Of a stretch of 64,000 nucleotides of DNA, positions 25,202 through 33,557 are shown one piece after another; positions within the stretch are counted from its first letter, which is position 1, and every line of letters begins with the position of its first letter. The position numbers and the translations under genes are program-made. The stretch is taken from the NCBI RefSeq assembly GCF_041262585.1, contig NZ_JBGCBZ010000022.1, positions 1 to 64,000 of the forward strand. Reading direction: 5' to 3'. Under the pieces are notes generated by a model that was not told the origin of the DNA, made no database searches, and saw only the letters and a program-made list of their open reading frames with translations. The stretch comes from JAOEGB01 sp041262585. Lineage in GTDB: Bacteria; Actinomycetota; Actinomycetes; Streptosporangiales; Streptosporangiaceae.

Positions 25202-28123
25202 GTGATTGTCGAACGGCAGCGAATCCCTGAGGGGCTGGCGCGGATGGCGCCCGGTCCTGGGCTGGCCGCCGTCCTGGACGGGTTGGACATCGCCCGGTTG
25301 AGCGGCTACGACGCGGTGCTGGTGCTGCAAGCCTACGCCCGGCTCGAAGCGCACGTCCAAGCCCGCAAAGCCGCCGTCATGGCCGAAGTCGGCCTGTATG
25401 AGCCGTCCCCGTGTGACATGAAGAAAATGCCGCGCCCGGACAACTACTCCGCCGATGAGATCCGGGCCGCGCTGGTGTTGACCCGCCGCGCCGCCGAGCG
25501 TGAATACGTTTTCGCTTATGATCTGTCGACCCGCCTTCCCGCCGTCCACCGGGCCCTTGCGGTGGGGGTCATCGACAAAGCCCGCGCCGTGGTTTTTCAT
25601 GACTGGCTGGAGGGTGTCCCCGACCCCCTCGCCCGGGCGGTGGCCGGTCATCTGCTGCCGAAGGCGGGGACGTGTACGACCAGCCAGTTGAAAGACAAGA
25701 TCAAGACGCTGCTGGTGGCCGCCGATCCGCAGTGGGCGCGGCGTAAGTATGAGCGGGCGTTGCAGCGGCGCCGCATCGAGGGCATGCGTCACGCCGACGG
25801 GACCGCGACGATCACCGGTCATCAGTTGCCCGTGGACCAGGCGGCGGCCGCCATCGCCCGGGTGGATGCCATCGCCCGGCAGACCAAACGCGCCGGCCTG
25901 CACGCCCCGATCGACCACATCCGCTCCGACGTTTTCCTCGGCCTGCTCGACGGGAGCCTGACCGGTCTCGACGACGACGCGATCACCGCGCTCCTCCTCA
26001 GCAAAGCCGCTCATTCCGACCCGGTCGATACCGAAGACGACTACGACCCGCACCTCAACGACCACCCCCACAACAACGCCAACGACCCCGACGACCAGCA
26101 GCCCAACGCCGAGCAGCCCAACGCGGACGCCGACGATCAGCCCACCGACGACGCCGGCCTTCGGGACCCGGCGCACCCCCACGTCGGCAGCGGCGCCCAC
26201 AACCCAGATGGCGCTCCCGCTGCGGCCAGCACCCGCCGCACTCAGGGTCCCGCCAGCGACGCCGACCCGGACAACGTGGACGGCGTCCATAATTCGGCTG
26301 GTGCGGACAGCATCGGCGCCTCCGATGGCACGCGGGACGGGGGCGGCCTCGCAGGATCGCACGATGGGGATGGCCCCGGCGGTGCGCAGCAGCCGAAGGG
26401 CACCCTCCGCGCGGCCAGACGGACACCGCAGACCGCGACGGCCGCCGGCACAGCAGAAGGCGCGGCAAGTGCGGGCAGCGGACGCAGCGCAGCCGAGGCC
26501 CCCACGGGCGGCTCGGGCGGCTCGGGCGAGGCCACAGACAGATCAGGGAGTGCGGTCGGTGCCGCTGCGGGCGGCTCAGGTGGCGGGGGCGGTGGGGCGG
26601 CCGCCTCGATGGCCGTGCGGGGTGGGGTGTTGGCCGGCCTGCTTTCGGGTGGGGCGGGGTTCGCGGCCGGGGAGGTGCGGGTGCGGGTCTCCACGCTGAT
26701 GCACCTGGACGACCTACCCGCCGAGCTGGCCGGGTGGGGGCCCATCCACGCCCAGCTCGCCCGCCGCCTGGCCAAACGCCAGATCAACGGGGAATGGCGG
26801 TTCGCGATCTGCGACGAGGACGGGCAACTGCTGTTCGCCGGGATCACCTCCTACCGGCCCGCCGGATGGCCCCGCCACCCCACCACCACGACCCAGGCAC
26901 CACAACAGCAACCACCACCAGAACCACAACCCGCACCACAACCGGTGCCGGAACCGGCATCGCCACCGGCATCACAACCGGTGCCGGAACCGGCATCGCC
27001 ACCGGCATCACAACCGGCATCGGAATGGATGCCGCCACCGGCATCACAACGGGCGTCACAACGGGCATCGGACCAAGCGGCGCAACCACCATCGGCACGA
27101 ACGGCGGAACGAGCTGCTGAACAAGCAGCGGGACGCGCAGCGGGGCGGGCGGCACGCGGGCCGGTCCGGCGGCGAGGCATCGTCGAGTTGCAGATCCCGC
27201 TTACGCTGCTGCGTCAGTGGACTTCCGACCTGGCCGCCCTCGGCGCCGGATGGGCCCGCGTCATCACCGACATCACCCGCCAACTCGACCAGGCCACCAC
27301 CGACAACCACACCACCGACACCCGCGCGGACAGCGACACCCACGCGGACAGCGACACCCAGCAGGACACCAGCAGCAACGCCAACCCCCGCGCCGAGACC
27401 GACTCTTGTGCCGAGGCCGAGCCCCGTGCCGAGGCAGGGGACGTCCGTGCCAGTACAAGGAACCTCTGTGCTGACGCCGCCGAGGCCGCCGCCGGCCCCT
27501 CAACCGAGGACGTCCAGGCGCAGGCCGCCGACGCCGCGAACGAGAAGGATCAACCATCGGGCGGACGCCCCATGCGGGCCGGGAACACGTGCCCTGACGG
27601 TACGGATAAGCGGCGACGGTTCCCCAGAGCCGGATTGCGGCGATGGGTCCAAATCCGCGACCGCGTCTGCACCTACCCCGGCTGCCGCGCCCCCGCCAGC
27701 CGATCAGAGCTGGACCACACCCACCAGCACGGCCACGGCGGGCCGACCACCGACGCCAACCTGGGCGCCGCCTGCGCACACGACCACGACCTCCGCGACC
27801 ACGGCTGGCGCGTCATCCAACCCCAACCCGGCCACCTCACCTGGATCAGCCGCACCGGCCACCACTACCCGGTCACACCACCACCCATCATCGACCCCCT
27901 CCCCGAACCGATCACCCAGGCCATCCAGGCCACTCCGGAGACCGAGCCTGATGTTGATCTACCGCTGCCCAGCACGTTCGAATACGCACCGGTCTGGATG
28001 GAAGAGGTAGCACCGCAGTCGCCCGCCGAACAGCCATCGGCCGAACAGCCGCCGAGCGATCCATCGTCAGGTGCCGGGCAGCCCCCGCCGGATGAGACCA
28101 CACTGGATGTGCCGCCCTTTTGA
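25202..28123 (+). CDS. DUF222 / HNH endonuclease-domain protein
   Basis: 973 residues, long for the family (usually 400-550). The DUF222 domain occupies about 1-260 (R-L-E-A-H-V-Q-A-R-K and T-R-R-A-A-E-R-E), and the HNH nuclease domain is at about 815-885: C-x4-C, E-L-D-H-x3-H, then N-L-G-A-A-C-x-H-D-H. Between them lie about 350 residues of low complexity, including Gly/Ala-rich and Pro-Glu-Ala-Ser repeats (36 bp perfect duplication at 26942-27013). Members are multicopy in actinobacteria and associate with mobile DNA; the biological role is unknown. Start GTG 25202 is the only plausible one. No intein or transposase partner nearby. Confidence 0.85.
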   Translation: MIVERQRIPEGLARMAPGPGLAAVLDGLDIARLSGYDAVLVLQAYARLEAHVQARKAAVMAEVGLYEPSPCDMKKMPRPDNYSADEIRAALVLTRRAAEREYVFAYDLSTRLPAVHRALAVGVIDKARAVVFHDWLEGVPDPLARAVAGHLLPKAGTCTTSQLKDKIKTLLVAADPQWARRKYERALQRRRIEGMRHADGTATITGHQLPVDQAAAAIARVDAIARQTKRAGLHAPIDHIRSDVFLGLLDGSLTGLDDDAITALLLSKAAHSDPVDTEDDYDPHLNDHPHNNANDPDDQQPNAEQPNADADDQPTDDAGLRDPAHPHVGSGAHNPDGAPAAASTRRTQGPASDADPDNVDGVHNSAGADSIGASDGTRDGGGLAGSHDGDGPGGAQQPKGTLRAARRTPQTATAAGTAEGAASAGSGRSAAEAPTGGSGGSGEATDRSGSAVGAAAGGSGGGGGGAAASMAVRGGVLAGLLSGGAGFAAGEVRVRVSTLMHLDDLPAELAGWGPIHAQLARRLAKRQINGEWRFAICDEDGQLLFAGITSYRPAGWPRHPTTTTQAPQQQPPPEPQPAPQPVPEPASPPASQPVPEPASPPASQPASEWMPPPASQRASQRASDQAAQPPSARTAERAAEQAAGRAAGRAARGPVRRRGIVELQIPLTLLRQWTSDLAALGAGWARVITDITRQLDQATTDNHTTDTRADSDTHADSDTQQDTSSNANPRAETDSCAEAEPRAEAGDVRASTRNLCADAAEAAAGPSTEDVQAQAADAANEKDQPSGGRPMRAGNTCPDGTDKRRRFPRAGLRRWVQIRDRVCTYPGCRAPASRSELDHTHQHGHGGPTTDANLGAACAHDHDLRDHGWRVIQPQPGHLTWISRTGHHYPVTPPPIIDPLPEPITQAIQATPETEPDVDLPLPSTFEYAPVWMEEVAPQSPAEQPSAEQPPSDPSSGAGQPPPDETTLDVPPF
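26942..27013 (+). repeat. 36 bp x2 perfect repeat in the HNH gene
   Basis: Two identical 36 bp units encode P-V-P-E-P-A-S-P-P-A-S-Q, then decay into shorter P-A-S-Q variants up to about 27060. It builds an extended linker before the central domain. Confidence 0.85.
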
Positions 28124-28497
28124 TGCCCCGCCCGGCGCCGGACGCAGGTCTTCCGTCGTGGTGCGCCCATTCCCGATCACTGGGCGGGAGGTTCCGTCAC
28201 CCGGTCGCGCTGGCCCGGTCTTGCAGCGTGGTCTTACTCCGTCGTCACACCGGGTGGTCTTACTGCACGGTCGCGCGTCCGGGGACATTTGCGATTGCGC
28301 ATTGAGAGATGGCTCGGTGTCTTAATGGTTTGAATTAATCCAAATCGGCGTAATCCATCCTCCTTTCGTAAGTGTGCGGGCTGCGAATTTACGTTTTGGC
28401 GCCACGGAAAGTTGTGACACCCGGCGCGGGTGCCGAGGGACCTGTCATGCTGGACATGCCGAGATTCCGCTGGTCAGCAGACGAGAAAGGGGCGGTT
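28124..28497. other. 374 bp intergenic region with AT-rich island
   Basis: No gene is supported. From 28300 to 28400 the base composition drops to well below that of the surroundings (gaattaatccaaat), which may indicate the promoter of the Imm1-like gene or recently acquired DNA. Confidence 0.4.
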
Positions 28498-28797
28498 ATG
28501 GCCGCTCAGCATTATTGCGCCGACACCGACGACGGCTACCATCTCGACGATCCCTCCCCCGAGGCGATCGTCGTATTGATCAGCGAATTAAACCATACCG
28601 ACAATACCTTTATGACGGTGCAGCCGGACGGCGACGACCCGCCTTGGTATGTCTCGGTGTCACTCCGTGAAGACGAGACCTACGAGATCGAACGGCGCGA
28701 GGGGCCGGGACAGGAGTCCCATCTGACGACCCACACGAACGTCAGGAACACCGCCGGGGACCTCACTTCCTGGCTGGCCGCCCGCACTCACGCCTGA
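28498..28797 (+). CDS. Imm1-like immunity protein, orphan
   Basis: 99 residues. The start ATG 28498 has aaagggg just upstream; extension further 5' is possible but less likely. The pattern S-P-E-A-I-V-V-L-I-S-E-L, F-M-T-V-Q, W-Y-V-S-V-S-L, Y-E-I-E-R-R-E-G and D-L-T-S-W-L-A resembles the Imm1 family of immunity proteins for polymorphic toxins. No toxin gene is adjacent; the HNH protein upstream is of the DUF222 type, not a known Imm1 partner. It may be a spare immunity gene against a neighbour's toxin. Codon use is less GC-biased than around it. Confidence 0.55.
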   Translation: MAAQHYCADTDDGYHLDDPSPEAIVVLISELNHTDNTFMTVQPDGDDPPWYVSVSLREDETYEIERREGPGQESHLTTHTNVRNTAGDLTSWLAARTHA

Positions 28798-28807
28798 CAC
28801 AACAAGC

Positions 28808-28838
28808 AGAGCCCCAGGCGCCTACCGCCGGGGGCTCT
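28808..28838 (+). terminator. hairpin terminator after the Imm1-like gene
   Basis: agagcccc (28808-28815) pairs with ggggctct (28831-28838), 15-base loop, 10 bp after the stop. Confidence 0.7.
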
Positions 28839-29018
28839 CGTGTGTCGGGGCGAGCAGTCGCCGCTTGCAGAGGTTGGCAGGGTGACCATGGGTCTCAAGC
28901 GGCTCCGAGAGGGGCCTGCCGTCCCACCGGGACGGGCCGGCGGGACACGGCAGGCACCTCAGGCGGCGTGGACATGATTGTGTCTGTAGCCGACCATCGA
29001 ATTAACCCTTTAGTTCAG

Positions 29019-30434
29019 TTATCTTGCTACCAGAGTCTGAGACGGGATGAACCATGCTGCGAGGCTGACGAGGATGGCCGCACCGGCCGTCACCGCCGCG
29101 CCGGTGAACACGTGGGACACCCCGGAGGCGACGTGCGAGCCCTCCCCGGCGAACAGGGTCAGCAGTACGGCGAGGCCGAGCGCTCCACCCACCGACAGGG
29201 AGGCCTGGAGGACGCCCGAGGTTATCCCGGCGTCCTCGGCCGGGGTCTCGGACAGGATGATGATGTTGAACGGCACGATGGCCGCCCCGGCCCCGAACCC
29301 CAGGATGATGATCGGCCCGAGGACCGCCGTGAGGTACTCGCTGTTCGCGTTCACCCTGCTCAGCCAGAGGGTGGCGGCGGTGATGAGCGCCAGTCCGATG
29401 AGGGCCAGGACCTTCGGCTCGACCTTGGTGAGGAGTTTGGGGGCCGAGCGGGCGGTGACGAGGAGGGCCAGCCCGAACGGGAGGAAGGCCAGGCCGGTTA
29501 CCAGGGGGTCGAGGTGGAGCACCCGCTGCAGGAACTGCGCCAGGAAGAACAGGAAGCCGGTCAGGACGAAGGCGAGCAGCGCGAGGTTGAGGAACGCCCC
29601 GGCCCTGGCCCGGTGGCTGAACACCCGCAGAGGCAGCATCGGCGCGGCCGTACGGGCCTCCAGCAGCACGAACAGCGCCAGCACGATCACCCCGGCGATT
29701 AGCGAGGAGAGCGCGACCGTGTTCCGCCAGCCGTGGTCGGCCACCCGGACGAACCCGTAGACGACCGCGGTCATGCCGACGATGGACAGCAGCGCTCCCG
29801 GCAGGTCGAGTGACGCCCGCCCGGCGGGCTTCTCGCCCGGCGTGATCGTCCGTACGCCGAGCAGGGCGATGAGCAGCCCGATCGGGGCGTTGACGAGCAG
29901 AGTCCAGCGCCAGTCGGCGGCCCAGGTCAGCACGCCGCCCAGGATCATGCCGGCGGCCGCGGCCAGGCCGGTGACCGTGGAGTAGACGGCGAAGGCCCGC
30001 TGCTGCCGCTCCCCGGTGAAGGTGGTGGACAGCAGGGCGAGCCCGGCGGGGCCGGCCAGGGCGGCGGCGATCCCCTGAAGGGCCCGGCCCGCGATCAGCC
30101 AGCCGAAGTTGGGGGCGAGCCCGGCGAGCAGCGACGCCGCGGCGAGCAGCAGGGTGCCCGCGAGGAACACCGTGCGGTGGCCGAACAGGTCTCCGAGGCG
30201 CCCGCCCAGCAGCAGCACGCCGCCGAAGGGCAGCACGAACCCGTTGATCACCCAGGACAGCGCTCCGGGGGACAGGCCGAGGTCGGACTGCAGGCCGGGC
30301 AGCGCGACGGCGACGATGGTGGCGTCGAGTTGGAGCATGAACTCGCAACCCACGATCGCCACGAGGACCAGCCCCAGAACTCTGGACGCCGAGACCTGGC
30401 CGGGGGACTCCCCGGCCCGTAGTTCCGTGGTCAT
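29019..30434 (-). CDS. MFS drug exporter, DHA2 (14-TM) family
   Basis: 471 residues with 14 hydrophobic segments. Motif A G-G-R-L-G-D-L-F-G-H-R is at about 68-78, and motif C-like G-P-x-x-G and W-R-W-T-L-L-V-N-A-P-I-G near 155 are typical of EmrB/QacA drug:H+ antiporters. Start ATG 30434 has a strong GGAGG at 30439-30443. Divergent from a TetR gene across a 95 bp region containing a TGAAC-N6-GTTCA palindrome, so the pair is likely an inducible efflux system. Substrate unknown. Confidence 0.92.
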   Translation of the reverse strand: MTTELRAGESPGQVSASRVLGLVLVAIVGCEFMLQLDATIVAVALPGLQSDLGLSPGALSWVINGFVLPFGGVLLLGGRLGDLFGHRTVFLAGTLLLAAASLLAGLAPNFGWLIAGRALQGIAAALAGPAGLALLSTTFTGERQQRAFAVYSTVTGLAAAAGMILGGVLTWAADWRWTLLVNAPIGLLIALLGVRTITPGEKPAGRASLDLPGALLSIVGMTAVVYGFVRVADHGWRNTVALSSLIAGVIVLALFVLLEARTAAPMLPLRVFSHRARAGAFLNLALLAFVLTGFLFFLAQFLQRVLHLDPLVTGLAFLPFGLALLVTARSAPKLLTKVEPKVLALIGLALITAATLWLSRVNANSEYLTAVLGPIIILGFGAGAAIVPFNIIILSETPAEDAGITSGVLQASLSVGGALGLAVLLTLFAGEGSHVASGVSHVFTGAAVTAGAAILVSLAAWFIPSQTLVAR

Positions 30435-30469
30435 AAGACCTCCATTCAATACTCTCAGGCCCATTAGTT

Positions 30470-30485
30470 TGAACTCTCGCGTTCA
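30470..30485. promoter_or_regulatory. palindromic operator between MFS and TetR genes
   Basis: TGAAC-tctcgc-GTTCA, a perfect 5+5 bp dyad in the divergent gap, centred 44 bp from the MFS start and 52 bp from the TetR start. Likely the TetR binding site controlling both promoters. Confidence 0.6.
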
Positions 30486-30529
30486 GTTCTTCAAGCGGCA
30501 CTCGGCCTTCGCTGGGGTACTCTCACAGG

Positions 30530-31234
30530 GTGACCACCATCGAGCGTCCGGCCCAGAGCAGAGGACGGATCGACAAGCGGACCGCGATCCTCAGCGCCGC
30601 CGTGAAGGTCTTCTCGCAGGAGGGCTACGCGCAGGCGAGCATCGACGCGATCGCGAGCGTCGCGGGCGTCGCCAAGCCGACCGTGTACAACCACTTCCAG
30701 GACAAGGAGACCCTGTTCCGCACGGTCATGCGGGACTCCGCCGACCGCACGGCGGCCAGGATCATCGCGGCCTTCGCCACTCTGCCGGACGACGGGGCCG
30801 ACCTGGAGGGCGAGCTCACCAGGGTCGCCCACCTGATGGTGGAGTGCCAGCTCAGCGAGGCGGGGTGGGCGCTGCAACGGCTGCTCTACGCCGAGGCGGC
30901 TCGCCTGCCCGACCTGTACGACGAGGTGGTCGCGAGGGGCGGGACGCCAGCGCTCAACGTCCTCGCGGGCAGGCTGGCAAGCCTGGCCAACCGGGGGCAC
31001 CTGGACATCGACGACCCGGTGGTCGCCGCGAACCAGTTCATGGCGTTGGTCGCCGGAAACCTCCCCGCGCTCTCGGCGCTCGGAACGCGGCCGGTCAGTC
31101 CCGGCGAGCTGGACCAGTCGGTGCGGGCGGGCGTCCGCACGTTCCTGCGTGCCTTCGCCGCCCAGGCGAGGCGCCGGCCCGCACGGCAGCGGGGCACACG
31201 GCAGGGGGCCACACGGCAGGGGGCCGGCGCCTGA
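30530..31234 (+). CDS. TetR family regulator of the MFS exporter
   Basis: 234 residues, GTG start. N-terminal TetR helix-turn-helix (about 17-65) with A-S-I-D-A-I-A-S-V-A-G-V-A-K-P-T-V-Y-N-H-F followed by D-K-E-T-L-F. The C-terminal ligand domain (about 85-210) resembles the TetR_C AefR-like type. The last 17 residues are a three-copy R-Q-G-A/T repeat (15 bp units at 31181-31225) and are dispensable by family comparison. No strong ribosome binding site. Confidence 0.9.
   Translation: MTTIERPAQSRGRIDKRTAILSAAVKVFSQEGYAQASIDAIASVAGVAKPTVYNHFQDKETLFRTVMRDSADRTAARIIAAFATLPDDGADLEGELTRVAHLMVECQLSEAGWALQRLLYAEAARLPDLYDEVVARGGTPALNVLAGRLASLANRGHLDIDDPVVAANQFMALVAGNLPALSALGTRPVSPGELDQSVRAGVRTFLRAFAAQARRRPARQRGTRQGATRQGAGA
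31181..31225 (+). repeat. 15 bp x3 repeat at the TetR C-terminus
   Basis: gcacggcagcggggc, acacggcagggggcc, acacggcagggggcc; in-frame, encoding A/T-R-Q-R/G-G/A units at the basic tail of the regulator. Confidence 0.85.
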
Positions 31235-31250
31235 CCGAGAGGTTCAGCCT

Positions 31251-31895
31251 TTAGCGGGCACGGGCGATGGAGGTGGCGAGCAGCCCGTCGGCGACCAGCC
31301 AGCGGCCCGAGAGTACGTCTGTGCCCATGCGGGCGTCGGTCACCAGAAGCCGTGCGGTGAACCCGCCCGAGGTGTCGATGTCCACCGAGGCCTCGGAGAA
31401 CTCGAGCCACCGCCCCGTGACGGGGAACCACGTCTTGTAGACCGACTCCTTGGCGCTGAACAGGATCCTGTCCCAGCACACCGCCGGGTCCGCCTTCCGG
31501 AGCAGTCGCAGGGCGACGATCTCCTCGGGCCGGGCGATCGCCTCCAGCACGCCGGACGGCAGCGGCCCGTGGGGCTCCGCGTCGATGCCGAGCATGGCCG
31601 CGTCCCGTTCAGAAGCGACGGCGGCCGCGCGATAACCGGCGCAGTGGGTGATGCTGCCGATCGTGCCCGGCGGCCACAGCGGCGCCCCGCGCTCGCCGCG
31701 CAGGATCGGCCCCGGAGGCACCCCCAGGCGGCCCAGCGCCCGCCGCGCGCAGTGCCGCCCGGTGACGAACTCCCCACGCCGGACCGCCACCGCGTTCGCG
31801 ATCAGCCCCTCCTCTTCGGGGAACAGCGTCGCGTCCGGCACGTCGCCGAACTCCTCGGCCGTCACCACCCAGGACGGAAGGATCTTGTCGATCAC
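31251..31895 (-). CDS. 4'-phosphopantetheinyl transferase, EntD/Sfp type
   Basis: 214 residues, GTG start overlapping the upstream stop (GTGA). Activates carrier proteins by moving phosphopantetheine from CoA to the conserved Ser. The Mg-binding G-I-D-A-E-P is near 106 and F-S-A-K-E-S-V-Y-K-T-W-F near 150, with the substrate loop G-S-I-T-H-C near 86, all as in EntD/PptT. Last gene of the reverse operon carboxyltransferase-thioesterase-phosphoesterase-PPTase. It indicates that the strain makes polyketides or nonribosomal peptides. Confidence 0.93.
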   Translation of the reverse strand: MIDKILPSWVVTAEEFGDVPDATLFPEEEGLIANAVAVRRGEFVTGRHCARRALGRLGVPPGPILRGERGAPLWPPGTIGSITHCAGYRAAAVASERDAAMLGIDAEPHGPLPSGVLEAIARPEEIVALRLLRKADPAVCWDRILFSAKESVYKTWFPVTGRWLEFSEASVDIDTSGGFTARLLVTDARMGTDVLSGRWLVADGLLATSIARAR

Positions 31896-32734
31896 GCCGC
31901 GCCCCCGGCGTCCCGGCGAGGGGACAGCACGGCACGCGGACGGGACGGCCCGGCCTGGCGGATGCGCCACTCCCTCGGGTAACCGAGGGACACCTCCTCG
32001 AACCGGACGCCGTCGTACCAGGTGGTCCTGGGGATGTGCAGGTGCCCGTAGACGACCGCCGCCGCGCGGAAGCGCGTGTGCCAGTCGGCGGTGCGCTCGG
32101 TGCCACACCACATGGCGAACTCGGGGTGACGGAGGATCCGCGTCGGCTCCCGGACGAGGGGATAGTGGTTGACCAGCACGGTCGGCATTTCGAGGGCGGC
32201 GAGGCGGCGCTCTGTCTGCGCGACCCTCGCCTCGCACCACGCCTCCCGGGTCGGGTACGGGTCGGGGTGCAGCACGAACTCGTCCGAGCACACGATCCCC
32301 GTGCCGTGCGCGTACTCCAACCCCTCCTCCTTCGTGGAGGTCCCCTCGGGGAGGAAGCTGTAGTCGTACAGGAGGAACAGCGGGGCGACCGCGACCGGCC
32401 CCTCCGGTCCGTTCCACACCGGGTAGGGATCCTCGGGCGTCGCCACGCCCAGGTCGCGGCAGATGCGGACGAGATGCTCGTACCGCGCCATGCCGCGCAG
32501 GCGGACCGGATCGTCCGCCGTGGTCCAGAGCTCGTGGTTGCCGGGCGACCAGATCACCTTCGCGTAGCGCTCCGCCAGCGTGCCGAGCGCCCACTCGACG
32601 GCGGCCGGCGTCTCCGCGACGTCGCCCGCGACGATCAGCCAGTCGCCGTCCTCGTCGGGCTCCAGCTTGGAGACGATCTCGCGGTTCTCCCGGTAGCCGA
32701 CGTGCAGGTCGCTGATGCCGTACAGCGTGCTCAT
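31892..32734 (-). CDS. calcineurin-like metallophosphoesterase
   Basis: 280 residues with all family metal motifs: S-D-L-H-V-G-Y (8-14), A-G-D-V-A-E (near 40), G-N-H-E (near 70), V-N-H-Y-P (near 195) and Y-G-H-L-H-I-P (near 238). The ATG overlaps the thioesterase stop (ATGA). Genes of this subtype commonly sit next to PptT-type transferases in actinobacteria; in mycobacteria the analogous neighbour (PptH) hydrolyses phosphopantetheine off carrier proteins. That role is a plausible inference here. Confidence 0.88.
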   Translation of the reverse strand: MSTLYGISDLHVGYRENREIVSKLEPDEDGDWLIVAGDVAETPAAVEWALGTLAERYAKVIWSPGNHELWTTADDPVRLRGMARYEHLVRICRDLGVATPEDPYPVWNGPEGPVAVAPLFLLYDYSFLPEGTSTKEEGLEYAHGTGIVCSDEFVLHPDPYPTREAWCEARVAQTERRLAALEMPTVLVNHYPLVREPTRILRHPEFAMWCGTERTADWHTRFRAAAVVYGHLHIPRTTWYDGVRFEEVSLGYPREWRIRQAGPSRPRAVLSPRRDAGGAA

Positions 32735-33489
32735 GAACCGGCCCGGAGAGACGTGAGGATCACGTCCCTGACGGCGGTCTCGTGGTCGCCCAGGAAGAAG
32801 TGGCCGCCGGGGAACAAGCGCAGGTCGAACGGGCCGGTCGTGTGCTCCTGCCAGGCGCGTGCCTCCTCGGCCGTGGTCAGCGGGTCGGCGTCGCCCACGA
32901 GGGCGACGACGGGGCAGGTGAGTCCCGGCCCCTCCGCGTACCTGTAGGTCTCGATCGCCGTGTAGTCGGCGCGCACAGCCGGCAGGATCAACTCCAGCAT
33001 CTCCTCGTCCATCAGCACGGCGCTGTCGGTGCCCCGCAGCGCGTTGAGCTCGTTCATCACCTGGGCGTCGTCCCGGAGGTGAACGTCCTCGTGCCGCGCC
33101 CTGGACGGCGCCCGCCTCCCGGAGGCGAACAGCGTCGTCACGCCGTCGAACCGCCGGGCGATCTCGAACGCCACGATCGCTCCCATGCTGTGCCCGAAGA
33201 ACGCCACAGGCAACCCCTGAGACGCATAAGGCCCGGTGGGTGAGAGATGCCGCAGGGCCTCCGCCGCCTGGCCGCACAGCGTCGCGATGTCCGTGATCAG
33301 CGGTTCCTTGCGACGGTCCTGGCGGCCCGGATACTGGAGCGCCAGCACCTCCACGTGGGGCGACAGCGCGGCCGACAGGGAGTGGTAGGCGCTGGCCGAT
33401 CCTCCGGCGTGCGGAAAGCACACCAGCCGCGCCGCGCCCTCCCGCGCGGGATGGAAGCGCCGGATCCAGACGTCGGCAAGGGTGGTCAC
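32731..33489 (-). CDS. type II thioesterase
   Basis: 252 residues, alpha/beta hydrolase of the RifR/GrsT type that removes wrongly loaded acyl groups from PKS/NRPS carriers. L-V-C-F-P-H-A-G-G-S-A near 23, nucleophile G-H-S-M-G-A near 98, Asp in G-D-A-D-P-L near 202, His in G-G-H-F-F-L near 230. Start GTG 33489 has ggagg at 33494-33498 region. Reading further upstream gives low-complexity sequence and is rejected. Confidence 0.93.
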   Translation of the reverse strand: MTTLADVWIRRFHPAREGAARLVCFPHAGGSASAYHSLSAALSPHVEVLALQYPGRQDRRKEPLITDIATLCGQAAEALRHLSPTGPYASQGLPVAFFGHSMGAIVAFEIARRFDGVTTLFASGRRAPSRARHEDVHLRDDAQVMNELNALRGTDSAVLMDEEMLELILPAVRADYTAIETYRYAEGPGLTCPVVALVGDADPLTTAEEARAWQEHTTGPFDLRLFPGGHFFLGDHETAVRDVILTSLRAGS

Positions 33490-33557
33490 CGCGGTTCCTC
33501 CTGCTCGTGCTGACGTGCTCGTGCTGACGTTGACGGTCCGGTACGGCCACTGCCCAC

